Part shown: positions 10,047 through 21,642 of the stretch, piece after piece
Layout: each line of letters starts with the position of its first letter
How positions within the stretch are numbered: position 1 is the first letter of the stretch
Assembly (NCBI RefSeq): GCF_030272615.1
Contig: NC_081407.1
Location: forward strand, 142,544,897-142,608,896
Direction: 5' to 3'
Length of the DNA stretch: 64,000 nt
Source: Cryptomeria japonica
Lineage: Eukaryota; Streptophyta; Pinopsida; Cupressales; Cupressaceae
The notes under the pieces: model-generated
The model's database searches: none
Told to the model about the DNA's origin: nothing
The model's input: only the letters and a program-made list of their open reading frames with translations
Position numbers and translations under genes: made by a program

Positions 10047-11213
10047 TGATGAATACTAAGAGGGGGGGGTGTGAATTAGTATACCAAAAATTATTGAACT
10101 TAAACACTTAAACAATTTAGCAGTCAACTGGTATAATAGATTTACTAACAAACCAGTTAAGACAAATACAATCCAAATAGAAAATAAAGCATTCACCCAC
10201 AAGAGCACGATCACCATAACACAAGAGGTTTTGACAAGAAAACCCAAATGGGAAAAACCATGGTGAGCTGAAACTCACAAGTAACTATCTACAGAATAGA
10301 AACTAGATCAGTTAAGGTCAGACTGGTTAAGGTCATACAATGTTCTTCACTAGAACAGATCCTGTTAGGAATATCGATCTCTGTTTAGATATAAGTCCGA
10401 TTAAAGACTACCTTGAGAGAGAATTTTAGATCCACAGTTGTGAACCACCTTGTTAGAGGATTTACAAAGGCTTTGTCAGGTCTACCCAGTTAAGGGTTTC
10501 AGACTTGTCGAAGATGTGAGTAATCAACAAGTGAGTGATCTAAATACTAGCACAGTATGCTTGGTTAGATCCTTGATAGCTCATTGTTAATGCATTTCAG
10601 CATTACTTCAGTCTTCAATATCTTCACACTCTGCTTCTTCACATAGACCTAATCTTCTGTACTATGATCGCACATATAAAAACCTCATCAACCACCTAAA
10701 ACCTTGACTTCTACTAAAACCCTAAACATGATGTCCTTATAAAGGAATCTGATTTCATGTCGGTCCAATAGGATTACATTACAAGTTCCTAGGTTCAGTG
10801 CATCTAGACACATTTGGTAACATGACATAGAATCACCGCCAAAGTTTCGGCAAATGATAACTCATCACAAAAATACTGGTTGGTAACTCATCACAGAGTA
10901 ATATCAGTTTATACATTTAACTGATTACCGGTTGTAAAAAATGAAGAATGGAAAAATGATAACTGCCACTTTAGTTCCTTTGTACCACTTGAGATCCTCG
11001 AATTGCTTGAGGTCTTCATACCGCTTTGGGTCTTCATACCGCTTGAGATTGGTAAACAGTTTCTGCAAAACACCGATAGTCTAAAGACTATAATACATAA
11101 TACCAGTTGGAACAAATACCGGTTGAGCATAACTCATACATACAAAAAGTGATCTCAAAGCAAGTGTGTGTCTATCAATGACAATCACAACATCATCATC
11201 AAAAATGCCAACA
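10047..11213 (-). repeat. Element A' 5' LTR (long form)
   Basis: 1,167 bp from TGATGAATAC to GCCAACA, followed by the TSD CTTAG. It contains about 473 bp (roughly 10102-10575) absent from the 3' LTR, so it is probably the fuller form. The shared parts differ by scattered single changes, many of them C/T. Confidence 0.92.
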
Positions 11214-11864
11214 CTTAGTCTGGTTGTTGTAGCACTTATAAGCATTTCTCTTGGTGGAGTAACCAAGAAATATGCCTTCATCACTTTTGGCATCAAACTT
11301 TCCAATATAATCACTTCTTTTAATAAAACATCCGCTACCAAAATTTTTGAAGTAACTGACATTAGGTGATCTACCATACCAGTATTCATAGGTTGTTTTG
11401 TCCTTATCCCTTTTGACCAGTATCTAGTTCATTGTATAAACAGTTATGCTAACAACTTCTCTCCAAAATGTCTTAGCTACACCTCCTTGAATTAACATAG
11501 TCCTAGCAACTTCAACCACCAATCGATTGTTCCTTTCTACAATATAGTTATGTTGTGGTGTCATTGGTGTAGATAGCTGCCTCTTGATCCCATTGTTTTC
11601 ACAATATCTAGTGAATTCCTCTGAAGTAAATTCACCACCTTGATCAGTCCTTAAACATTTCAGCTTCCTTCCACTTTCATTCTCAACCAGGGCTTTGAAT
11701 GCTTTAAATTTGTTGAATTCTTTTTTCTTGTCTTTCAAGAATGTGACCCACATCATCCTTGAGCAGTCATCGATAAACATCATAAAGTACCAATCTCCTT
11801 GAATACTCCTAGTCCTCATTGGTCCACATAGGTCAGTATGAATCAAATCAAGAAAATGTTCAGC
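11214..11864 (-). pseudogene. Element A integrase
   Basis: Minus strand rve-type integrase core of Copia pol. The three acidic positions are visible: Asp in HTDLCGPM (near 11840), Asp in RTDQGGEF (near 11645) and Glu in YIVERNN (near 11535). Integrase inserts the cDNA into the host. The frame breaks near 11424, and the C-terminal part continues to the A' insertion (11214-11380, reading LISATTTRL among others). The usual QNG before the catalytic Glu has become HNY. Confidence 0.88.
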
Positions 11865-12440
11865 TTAGAAATGTTTGCTCTTGAAGGTTGAGGATGTCAT
11901 TTTCTCTAAGTGACATTCTTTGCACAAAGCATTCATCAATTTGTCCAACTGTTGCAATCCTCTTACTGATTTGGACTTGTTGACTATTACAATGTTATCC
12001 AAATTCACATGGCAAAACCTTTGATCCCAAAGATAACTATCTTCTACTTTTGCAATGAAAAAACAATTGACTTTAGAGTTTAAGTGAAATAAGTTACCTT
12101 TGGTTTGTATGTTTGTTGCAATCAGTTCACCTTTGCTTCCAAAGATCTTGCAAACTCCATTCTTGAATTCTAATGGGTAACCTTTGTCATTGAGTTGAGA
12201 AACACTGAAAAGATTGTGTTTTAGACCTTCAACCCAGTAGGCATCATCTATACTACTCTTACCATTCAGGGAAATGGATCCTTTGCCCTTCACCATGCAG
12301 GGAGAGTTATTCCGAAATCTGACAATGCCTCCATCAAATTTGTCCAATGTTAGAAACTTTCTTCAATCACCAGTCATGTGTTTTGAACAACCACTATCTA
12401 TAATCCAGTCATCTGAATTATCGAAGTTTTAAACCAATGC
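11865..12440 (-). pseudogene. Element A protease and pre-integrase region
   Basis: The protease active site WIIDSG is read near 12395-12415, followed by the usual CSKHM and GD words and a stop near 12360. After it comes the Copia pre-integrase block with GLKHNLFSVSQLNDKGY and the zinc-binding His and Cys residues (RFCHVN and CKECHLEK) that lead into integrase. The protease cleaves the Gag-Pol polyprotein. Inactive because of stops. Confidence 0.82.
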
Positions 12441-13450
12441 GTTATGATCCGATATGCCTATTTTGACAACAACTAAGAGACAATGTACTCATTTGTATTT
12501 CCTCAGATTCTTCATCAATAGTACCTCCATCCACTACAATGAGACAATTTCTTTTTCCTTTTCCTTTAAACTTCCTATATTTCTCTCATTTTTCCTCATT
12601 ATCTCCATTAGAACAGTTAGCAACAAAAAAGTCCTATCCAGTTACATGCAAAACATCTCAGTGGTAATTTACCTCTATACTTACCGATACCTCTGGGTAG
12701 CCGCTTGGCCAACAATGCTTTGAGTTCCATCAGGCTTTCTTCATCATCTACCTCTTTGCTGGATCTAGATTCATGACTATAATTTACTTCTCTACTTTTC
12801 CTTACTGGTGGGGTTGAGACTGAGGCTTTAAATGCAGATTTTGACCTCTCAACACTTCCATCAAAACCATTTAATTTGAATGTAGTCAATTTACCAATGA
12901 TAGAGTCAAGAGTTACCTTTGTCTTGTCAATAGATTTGAGTTCTTGAATGGCTGCAACCCTGATAGTGTAGACCGGTAGAAGGGTTCTCAATACTTTGCT
13001 AACCATAGTGGCATCCTCCATTGTAACTCCAACACTTTTGATTTCTCCAACTATCTCCTTGATTCTCTGACCATATTGTTGAATGTTTTCACCTTTAGCC
13101 ATTCTCATGTCATCAAATTTTCCTCCGAGACTCTCTTCCTTGGCTATCTTTACATTCTCATCACCGCCATAGATTTCTTCCAGTTTCTTCCAAACTTCAT
13201 ATGTAGTCTCTAATCCATGAACATCAACATATTCTGAATGTGACAAGCTACTGATGATGACCTCCAATGCTTGGTTGTTCTCTTATTGCTCCTTCTTCTG
13301 ATCATCTATCAAAATTACACTAGGCAAGTTATACTTAGTAACAACCTGATCCCAATACTGACTTGCTAAGCTCTTGATGTAAATATTCATTCTATCACTC
13401 CAGATTTTGTAGTTATCTCTATTGAATTTCATACCTTCTCTCTTAATCAT
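12441..13450 (-). pseudogene. Element A Gag (UBN2-type)
   Basis: ATG at 13450 opens MIKREGMKFNRDNYKIWSD, the usual Copia Gag start with the invariant Trp. The body (12617-13267) is a UBN2/Copia Gag domain: LETTYEVWKKLEEIYGGDE, MAKGENIQQYGQRIKEIV and the LRTLLPVYTIRV helix. It ends LAKRLPRGIGKYRGKLPLRCFAC, the start of the single zinc knuckle, which is lost by frameshift. One stop lies near 13286. Gag forms the capsid-like particle. Confidence 0.88.
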
Positions 13451-13505
13451 TTTCTCCTAGATCTTTTCCTCAGGTTATTAAGTGTATACTCAAGAGGACC
13501 TAAAA

Positions 13506-13518
13506 TGCTCTGATACCA
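13506..13518 (-). promoter_or_regulatory. Element A primer-binding site
   Basis: TGGTATCAGAGCA on the minus strand, a perfect match to the 3' end of initiator tRNA-Met as used by many plant Copia elements. It lies two bases inside the 5' LTR end. Confidence 0.92.
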
Positions 13519-13520
13519 AT

Positions 13521-14909
13521 TGATAATATGATGAAGCTAAAAAGATCCGGTCAAGTACTGAGAGGGGGGTGAATCAGTAGATAGAAAATTAACCAGGATT
13601 TCACCAAACTTCTTACCAACTCAAAAACAACTCACAAAGTTTATCAGTTTAGACACTTTCACAAAACTGCTACAACATTGTCAAACCTTACCGATTGACC
13701 TAATAATTTAGTGATATAATGCAACATATCTAAAATTTAAATATCCTTTGACCAAAACCTTAAACCACTTCACTAAATACCAATAATAACATATTTTAGA
13801 TCATTTCCAATCATTTAAATATATCTATGTAGATTAACCAATCATTCATATCAACCATACCAAAAACACATCCACAAAATCATTCACCAATTCACACAAT
13901 GATTTTTCACGTGGAAACCCAAATGGGAAAACCCACGGTGGGGATGAATACACACAAGTATTTTGAACTCTTCTGAAGTTCTCCCTGTTAGGAGCCAAGC
14001 CTGGTTAGAAGCTTATACAAGAATGTTCTGTTAGGAACAGATCCGGTTAAGGACCACCTGGTTAAGAGATTGACTACAAATACCCTATTAAAGGTAATAC
14101 CCTATTCAAGGTAACCTCAGTGGAGGATTTCAAATCCAAGCTAATGGATCACTTGGTTAGAGGATTTCAACAACAAGCATGTTAGAGCTTACCCAGTTAA
14201 GGGATTTTACTACTGTAATGGTTAGAGAACAATAGGTTCTTGATTGATCCAGAAATAACACTTCCTTGTTGAATCAGATCCTTTACTACTCCTATCTACC
14301 TTCACATCATTCTGCAAACACACCTCCTGGTCCGGCAACAATCACTTCCACACTCTATCAATCAATCTGTCGACCTTATAAACAAATACATTAGGTCAGT
14401 AACACAACACAAACCCTAAAATTCTCATAAAGATTACAAGCATATCGGTTCAAACTTGATTATTAGATTACATGCAATCAACTTTACATTCTTCGAGGCA
14501 TCTACAACTGCTCCAAGATCATCACAATTTGAATCTTGTAACACATCATGCATTTGTCACTTCATACTATGCATTTGATCGTTCCCAAGATAAACGGTTA
14601 TATTTACATGCCAAAACCTTTTCAAAACTCATAATGTGCAACATGCTTACGTGGCATCTTCATCACCGATCATCATTCAGTCATAAATCATCATAACCAA
14701 TCTCCAAGGTCCATCTGTTAGGATTTTGCATCTCAACTGAATAAGGTTACCGATTGATCTTCACTACTTCATTATCAGTTGCTTTACTGCTTCATTAATG
14801 GTTTCTTCATTGCATCATTACCAGTTGCTTTACTACTTCATTACTGGTTGCTATTGACATAAATGACAACACTATACTTCTTCAATGCAATCTTCATGCA
14901 ATTCCAACA
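13521..14909 (-). repeat. Element A 5' LTR
   Basis: 1,389 bp, the partner of 504-1895, followed by the TSD CTATG at 14910-14914. The C-tract motif near its left end reads 'gagaggggggtgaatcag'. Confidence 0.92.
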
Positions 14910-14914
14910 CTATG

Positions 14915-15685
14915 ATCATACTTATTATACTTTGAACACTGACTGGGAACAACATTATTATTCTAATTTGCTCTATTTCTACATTGACTTTCTCTATGAC
15001 CAAACTTATTACAAATAAAGCATCTACCATTAAGTTTATGTGCATTGGGTTGCCTTACCAGTGATTTTTGATTCCGGTTGTTTGGTGGATTCCCCTGATT
15101 TGCAATACCAGAGCTTTCTCTATGCTTAAATCCAAGACCTCTAGTGTCTCCATTGTCTCTTTGATCCTTCAATAATTCATCAAGCCTTGCAGAACTGACC
15201 CTGAAATTTGCTTTGTATTCAATTGTAGCATCCAGATCACTTCTTAGGATTGACATCATTCTTTCCAACTCTTTCTCATTGTTCTGTGATTGCACCAACT
15301 CAGTTCTCAACACATCATTCTCATGCACCAACATAATGCATTCCTCAAATCTGTCTTTTAGAGATCTGCCAAGATTTTCTTCATTCTTCTTGTAGTCTTC
15401 AATCTCCTTGGACATCCTCATAGTCATGGCTTACATATCATTCTTCATGACACCATTCTCGTGACTCAACTTATGACATAATTACTTAAGGGCATTCTTC
15501 ACTTCATCATCTAGATTTTTTTAAATTTCCTTCCTTTTAGCTTGAACAAATGATAGCCTCTCCTGTAGGATAAGAATGAATTCCTTTGTAGAATTCAACT
15601 CATCTTGCAGCTTGAAGTTCTTCAAACTTTCAGCATCATAATCCTCAAGTGCTACTTCAAGTTGCTTTTGTAGACTCATCTCCAT
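14915..15685 (-). pseudogene. Element B Gag, N-terminal half
   Basis: ATG at 15685 (MEMSLQKQLEVALEDYD) starts a long coiled coil rich in Leu, Glu, Lys and Asn. It closely resembles the Gag starts of G (MEILRKQLETSLADYD) and D (MDSYFQRQLNVALEDLD). Near 14965-15030 comes a zinc knuckle, CFICNKFGHRESQC, then the first part of a second one where element A inserted. Stops lie near 15520, 15480, 15428 and 14960. Removing A and one TSD copy rejoins the frame and gives the usual knuckle spacing, which proves the insertion point. Confidence 0.85.
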
Positions 15686-15739
15686 GGATTTTGGATTTAG
15701 GATCTTCCTTAAGCTGTTAGACTTACTCCAAGGCACCAG

Positions 15740-15751
15740 GCTCTGATACTA
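15740..15751 (-). promoter_or_regulatory. Element B primer-binding site
   Basis: TAGTATCAGAGC on the minus strand, one base off the tRNA-iMet complement (TGG to TAG). It lies two bases from the LTR. Confidence 0.82.
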
Positions 15752-15753
15752 AT

Positions 15754-16702
15754 TGTTGGAATCCAAGAACACTGAGAGGGGAGGGGGTGGGGGGGTGAAT
15801 CAGCGTTCTACCGACAAGATCAATTTAAACCCTATTAATAAAGTATTTTAGTAATCGGTAATCATAAAAGAGTATAACAACAAATATAAATGAAGCAACC
15901 ACAAGAGAATACATCATAACACAAAGATTTATACATGGAAAATCTCAAAGAGGAAAAACCACGGCGAGATTTGTGACCCACAATATCTATCCAATAACCA
16001 AATGAATAAATATTACAATAGGGTCCTACACATGTAGGAAGGCCAACAACCTAGAGTGCACTACTCATAAAAAAAGGAGCCTCATTGACTACAAACACCA
16101 AATATGGAGTTACAAACAAAAGTATGAACTCAGAAAGCACATCTGCTATGTTGGATGAGTTCTGGTTAAAGCATAGTCTGTACTGGTTCTCACCATGTCC
16201 TCACTTACTGGTATCTTTCTTCACTTCCCAAACCTCTAAACCAATATCCAAGACTGACTACAAAATATTACATTCGCAATCTATCGATCAAGATCGCTCG
16301 CATAATATCACATCACTATATTCCATTACATTACGAAAATTACCTAACTGAATTGACCTAAATACCCTTTCCAAACACAAACATAAATGCCCTATGTCGG
16401 CTTACAATGATATTATTGTTTATTTACATGTCGGCCTAGACAAAAATGAATGCATTGAACTTTGTGACCGATGTCGCTGATCGCTGCCGTGTAGACCTGC
16501 TAGATCAATCTCCCATGTCAGCCTCATATAACTGTTCCTAGTTTGTTGGTTTCCCTTGTCTGCTGGTGCTAGTTCCTTATGTGCCAGATGACTTGAATTC
16601 TGGTTGCCAAACAATGAATACAGGTTAAGTGACCAACCCAAAATGGTGTATGTTGCTATCAATGACAACACAACTAAATCAGATGAGTGTCAATTGCCAA
16701 CA
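15754..16702 (-). repeat. Element B 5' LTR
   Basis: 949 bp from TGTTGGAATCC to TTGCCAACA. The partner LTR is left of the window. It is related to the LTR of D: both end GATGAGTGTCAATTGCCAACA on the plus strand. A long G-run with one T and one A (15777-15797) matches the common C-tract motif. The next five bases, CAAGT (16703-16707), should be the TSD in element C. Confidence 0.85.
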
Positions 16703-17072
16703 CAAGTTTAGCATTTTTAACAGTAGAGTCACCTTTATTCATAGTCTCCAATTTATCCCATATAGCCTTTGTAGTTTATTTGTCAGTTAGTCCTATAACT
16801 TGCTGATCAAAAAGTGCACACAAAAGAGATTCTCTAGCTCTAGAATCATTTTCAATGTCCTTATCCAAGCCTATCGGAGGAGGATTGCTAAATGTCGGAT
16901 TATGAGGTGTATAGCCTTTCTCAGTGATCGACCAAATATCCTTACAAAGACATCTTAGATGAGTCTCCATCTGAATCTTCCATACTCTGGAATTTGTTCC
17001 ATCGAGCTTAGGAATTTCTCTCTGAAAAACAGATGCAAATGAACTTGATGAAATTGAACTATTAGATTCCAT
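16703..17072 (-). pseudogene. Element C Gag, N-terminal part (Copia)
   Basis: ATG at 17072 gives MESNSSISSSSFASVF, then KLDGTNSRVWKIQMETHLRC, the start of a Copia Gag (DUF4219/UBN2 type) with the invariant Trp. It continues to VIGLTDK, then a stop near 16776, then TKAIWDKLETMNKGDSTVKNAKL, a typical Copia Gag block. It breaks off at 16703, where element B inserted. The rest of C lies left of the window. Confidence 0.85.
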
Positions 17073-17114
17073 AGGATCTTCCTCAAGTGGTTAAGCTTCT
17101 GCAGAGATGAACAG

Positions 17115-17126
17115 GCTCTGATACCA
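17115..17126 (-). promoter_or_regulatory. Element C primer-binding site
   Basis: TGGTATCAGAGC on the minus strand, the tRNA-iMet complement, two bases from the LTR. Confidence 0.9.
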
Positions 17127-17128
17127 AT

Positions 17129-18374
17129 TGTTAGACAACTCTAAAAAACTAGTGGACAATTGTGAGGGGGGGGGGGTGAATCAGTTGTCGATAGATTATA
17201 GAACTTTAAGCATTAAAACCTTATTACCGGAATACATAAACCAAATACCAAAATAACAGATATAATAGTTAAGCACAACTATAAGCCACATAACATTTAC
17301 CAATCATCCACAAAAGATAACACCAATATTTTTACATGGAAAACCCGATAAAGGGAAAAACAATGGTGGGAAGCCTACCCACAGTTAGACAATACTTCTG
17401 CAATAAGTAGGTGATTACAAAAAGAGGGGCTTGCACATGTAGGAAGGCCAACAACCTAGAGCGCACTGCTCATCACAAAAGGAGCCTTAGTGACTACAAA
17501 ATAAATCCAGACTACAATCCGAAAAGAAGAGTGAACTGGAAGAATAACATCTCCTATGCCTAAGTATAGTTTTGATTAATCTTAGTACTAGGGGTCTTAA
17601 ACCTCTTTCACCAACCCAATTTGATCACCTATGATTGACCAAAACCTCTGCATATGTTTATAACCTTATTCACACATAGATAATTGCATAACCCCTAAAA
17701 CCATAGATCCATAACCATAACCATAACATGATCTACAAAGAGATCTTACATCATATTTATACCAACCGGGGACCTAAACAATTAGGTCGGACACCTAAAA
17801 GATAATACAATAAACCCACAATCTAATGATCAACCAAATCGTCCTAAGACCAAAACAAAATAATGCAATCAATAGATCCAACTGGTAACACATCAAGATC
17901 ATCCATCAACACGTTACATAAACCGGTCCATAATCTAGTAGAATAAGATAACATTAGGTCCGGTCCTAAATGCAACACCATCGATCAACAGGAACACAAA
18001 CAAAATAACCAACAACGTCCCAAAATACATCTAGAAGTCGTGCCAACAACACTTATCATGTGCATCAAAAGATCTTCAGTAAAGATCTACAGGTAAAACA
18101 CTTATCGGTGACAAAAAGGCTTACTAGAACAAATGATAGCTCTTAAGTCATCAAACCCCGAGCGAACTGATCGTGATATGTATCTGAATAGCATGAATGA
18201 CATATCCAAACCAATTCCACAAACCAAAGCATACCGAAGTATACTAGATCAATATCATAATCCAAACGCTCTCCAAAACCTACCAGAAACTGGTAGACAA
18301 CCAAAACAGCCAGTGTTGCCAGGAATGACAAAACATCAATGCAACAAATAATCAATTTCTCCAATTTGCCAACA
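17129..18374 (-). repeat. Element C 5' LTR
   Basis: 1,246 bp from TGTTAGACAAC to TTTGCCAACA. A G-run (17165-17176) followed by 'tgaatcag' marks the common U5 motif. On the minus strand GGTATAAATATG near 17754-17765 is a candidate TATA box. The right boundary is inferred from the GCCAACA end and from the fact that the following bases align with the right LTR of D after 63826. The TSD would be TCTCT (18375-18379), but its left copy is outside the window. Confidence 0.75.
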
Positions 18375-18925
18375 TCTCTGACTATCTTAGCTCTGCTAAA
18401 TACTCTGTTTCTATTCTCAGTTAGCTATCGGTTGGTTTGAAAGCAAAGTGCGCATGTGAAACTGTGCTCAATCACACCAAAATAGATCACCATATCACTA
18501 ACATATAGAAAATCAATCACCAAATTGATTTTATATATCCAGTCTTAACACCAAAATAATATCCTTCAAGTCGACTTCAATATGTGTAACGTGTAGCTCC
18601 AAGTCGGCTTCAATCTTGAACAAAAAATAGCACCAGACAAAAAGATTATGATCACATGCTTCCTAAGGGTCTTCCCAATCATTGAGATCACAAAAACAAA
18701 CACCAAAAATACTGCAATCATCGGAAATCATTCCGTAACAAAATATTACCAAAATACCCTATTTTACCGATTAGCTGCCTACCAGTTTCCTCCATCTTCT
18801 AGATAAGATGAATCATGACTACCAGATTGAATTACCAAGAAGTGTTTCCATCAATGACAACCCTAAACAAATAAGAAACTAACAAAAGTCATCTGAAATC
18901 ATGGGATGAGTGTCAATTGCCAACA
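18375..18925 (-). repeat. Element D 3' LTR, part right of the C insertion
   Basis: About 550 bp that match the start of the right-edge segment at 63826-64000 ('gctctgctaaatactc', then 'agcaaagtg', then 'cacaccaaaa'). It ends GATGAGTGTCAATTGCCAACA and is followed at once by a purine tract, so it is the U3-side end of a 3' LTR. The first part of this LTR lies left of element C, outside the window. Confidence 0.82.
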
Positions 18926-19342
18926 ATCTCCCCCTTTGGCATTGATGGCAACACCAGTGAAAAATGGCTAAGTGTTGAAACCTCTACATCGGATGAAAGA
19001 ATAAAAGAATTCTAAGGAATAAAATAATTCTAAGGCTCCCCCTTATATCAAAAATCCAAGAATCTGCATTACACTGGACTGTACACTCCATACATACAAT
19101 CAGTCTGTACATTTTCACCTCATCTCTCCCACTTTGACAACAATGCCAAAGATAGGGTGTGAATCAAAATTGCCTGTACATATTTTCACATTCACCGGAT
19201 GATTAATTTTATATTTGGTTTAGTATATCTGCATATGCCATCTTAAGGAACCCAAGATATTTGTTCCATCCTGAAAAATTAAAACAAATCCATTCAAAAC
19301 ATAAGCATGAAATTGTATAGCCGCAATCTTAGTAGGAGTCTC
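18926..19342 (-). promoter_or_regulatory. Element D 3' UTR with purine tracts
   Basis: PPT CCAAAGGGGGAGAT (18926-18939, minus strand), followed by PPT-like words near 19035 (TAAGGGGGAGCC) and near 19125 (GTCAAAGTGGGAGA). No clear coding. Confidence 0.72.
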
Positions 19343-21642
19343 CTAAGACATGTTTTGAATGTAGTCCATCTTATGATACAGTAAGGTGTCTAACCGGGGA
19401 CCAATTAGGTTCCAGAGTTCACCTGTCCATCTGATCATACTCTCCTTCTCCTTCTCAAAATTCCTAATCTACTTGGTGATATTGAAAATTTGTCCTTCAA
19501 TACAACCGGTTAAGTTAGCTGTAGGATCATAAGCTTGAGAAATCTGAGCTAACTGTCCTCTACAATTATCTATTTGCTTGTCTATCTCAGTAGTAAAATT
19601 GGTCAAAATTAGACAAGACATAAACTTTACCACCTTTCACTAAGGCCTCATCAATTAGTTTTAACTCCTTATCTAGCCAGGCCTTATCATTACTAATCAT
19701 TTGTAAAAATGTTTGAACTTTAGCATCTTTAAATTTCTCCATAGCTTGTCAGGTTGATGCCTTTGTCAAAGAATCAAACTAGGTGGATATATGATCAATT
19801 AAGTTTTGAAGCTTACCGGTTGAACTCGTGTTTGCATCAAGTTGTAGTTCCGGTACCATCTGTTCTTCAGATTTTGACTATACTAACTCTTGACAGGCTT
19901 GTTCTTGAAGAGCAACAACAACAATAATCCTCTCTACCAGAGACATTTGATTGAAAGGTTTATCAAAATTGATATTGAACTACAAAAAAATCCCTTGGCT
20001 TTGGATTTTTGTTGTGTCAATCACCACAAGGATCAGAGTCTCCATTGCCTTACCCTTTCCTTTATTCAGTTCATTCTAGTTCACCTCTTCATTCTTCTCA
20101 GCCTCAACCGGTCTGGATTTGACTTCATTGGGTGCCTCCTGTGCACTGGTGTCACTACTAGGCACACCATCCTCTGCCTCTGCAGATTTAACATTTTCTT
20201 TAGCGGGTTCAAATTCAATAGTATCCAAAACATGTTGCTCTGCAACATCTTAAGTATCCTTTTCCTTATTTACATCATTAACCAGAGGATTTTTTGACGG
20301 ATTGGTTCATCTTGTGAGACAGTTTCTATAAGCCGGTTCTCAGTAAGAAACTTCTTCCAGATTTTATTGGTTTCTCTCCTTATTTCTCCAACTCGGCCAA
20401 CCATTAGATTGTTGACTTTGCGCTTTCTCCTGTATTCCTTTTTATTCACTGACAAAATTAATCTGTCAATTTCCTCTATAGATTAACTAGTTCACTCTCC
20501 TTTATTTATCTAGCCATTTGGCTAGCAAATTTTCTCCTAGCATCATTTAAGCTTTACAAATATTTGGGAAGATATTTTTCCAATCCAATCAATGCTTTAC
20601 TAAATACATCCATGTACAAGATTACCTCTTCCTCAATCTGTCTTTGATCCTTATTATCCATATTCGCATAATATACAAAGATGTTCTTCAAATTTCCATA
20701 TTTAATAATTTCATCAATCAACTCTTGTATAGACAAAGGAGGAACAATATGATACTCTATTTTAGAAGCCTTCATCTTACTGGATTCTATAGCCTCATTC
20801 AAGTGAAATTTTGTCTTCTTTCCTCTCTTGGGCTTGCTTGCCAGTACATGATCAGATCTTGCCTTCTTCTCCTTTGGCTCTTTCTTCTCACCATTGGATT
20901 GGGGTTTCTGGATCACTCTAGAAAATTCTCTTTTCTTCGATGCTTTGGGAATGTCTGTATCAGATTTAGTTTTAGATTGCATGTGAGAGACTGCTACATA
21001 TTCTCTTTGAGTCTTCTTCTTCTTCCTCAAAACACCTTTACCCTTAGTAGATGCACCAGAGGGATCAGATTCAGTAGGAGGTGTCTTCACCGGAGTGGGA
21101 GAAGGTGCAGTCTTTTGTTTCTTTGCTTTCTCAAATTCATCCCTAGAAGCTCTAACTCTCTCCTGGGGATGTCCTTCTTTGACAAGAATGTTTTCTACTA
21201 TCTTTGCAACCTTCCTCTTCCTCACAGGTTCGTAGAACTTGGAGTGCAACTCCATTGATTTCTCCTTGTAGGTTCCAGACCTTTCCTCCTTTGTGTCTAC
21301 TAGAGCATTTAGCAAGTGTTGTGCATAGGCATCCAAGGTAGCTTCATCGACCTCATACACCATAGGCAATATCCATACTATCCGGGGTTGAACTACTTCT
21401 GTAAGACATTCATCTTTGTTTACCATAAAGTAGATTGTCCCCTCATATTTCTTTACAATTTCTTTCAGATTCTCACTCTCTTTTTCATTTTGTCTTGAAA
21501 TTTTTTGAAGAAAGCCCACAAAGAAGCATTCTGATTATCCTTGTTGCCAAGTCTATCAAGCCCCTTCTTTATCTGTCAAGCCACCGATCTGTCAAAATCC
21601 CATTGAGCTCTACCAGTTTTGGGGATCTGATTCATGAAGTAC
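19343..21642 (-). pseudogene. Element D ORF2, middle and C-terminal parts
   Basis: Continues the ORF2 that begins at 23241 and is cut by a solo LTR at 21643. The first codons read a block similar to H ORF2 (H: FYFEKFFPSVGKVVWEL). The frame 20554-21519 then has the part II motif (VKKYEGTIYFMVNKDEC, VVQPR, then a YEVDEATLDAYAQHLLNAL stretch), a Lys/Arg/Ser-rich linker with runs such as RKKKKTQ, and KYGNLKNIF with QRQIEEEVILYMDVF. Near 19440-19620 comes the C-terminal helical part (EIDKQIDNCRGQLAQISQAY and WNLIGPRLDTLLYHKMDYI), ending at TAG 19343-19345. Several stops and shifts. Function unknown; the similarity to ORF2 of A', G and H is the main evidence. Confidence 0.75.

Larger units (their letters stand above)
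4158..11213 (-). mobile_element. Element A': two-ORF LTR element without pol, nested in A
   Basis: LTRs at 4158-4851 and 10047-11213 are flanked by the TSD CTTAG (4153-4157 and 11214-11218). Inside, from right to left, are a PBS for tRNA-iMet, a coiled-coil Gag with zinc knuckles (8724-9996), a long ORF2 (5142-8274) and purine tracts. No RT, RNase H, integrase or protease motif is visible in 5.2 kb of internal sequence. This is the youngest insertion of the left-hand nest. It must have been copied by enzymes supplied in trans; Copia elements with the same PBS and PPT are the natural candidates (inference). Confidence 0.92.
504..14909 (-). mobile_element. Element A: Ty1/Copia LTR retrotransposon, Sirevirus-like, interrupted by A'
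   Basis: This is a complete Copia element on the minus strand with two LTRs of about 1.39 kb (504-1895 and 13521-14909) flanked by the TSD CTATG. The internal order, from right to left, is PBS for tRNA-iMet, Gag, protease, integrase, RT and RNase H, then the purine tract. That is the Copia order. A second element (A', 4158-11213) sits between integrase and RT. All coding parts carry stops or frameshifts, so A is dead. A itself sits inside the Gag gene of element B. The lineage call (Sirevirus-like) is an inference from the repeated purine tracts upstream of the 3' LTR. Confidence 0.93.

Noticed and set aside
16085-18351. Small plus-strand frames in the LTRs of B and C
   Set aside because: They lie in LTR U3/R sequence and have no protein similarity or conservation.
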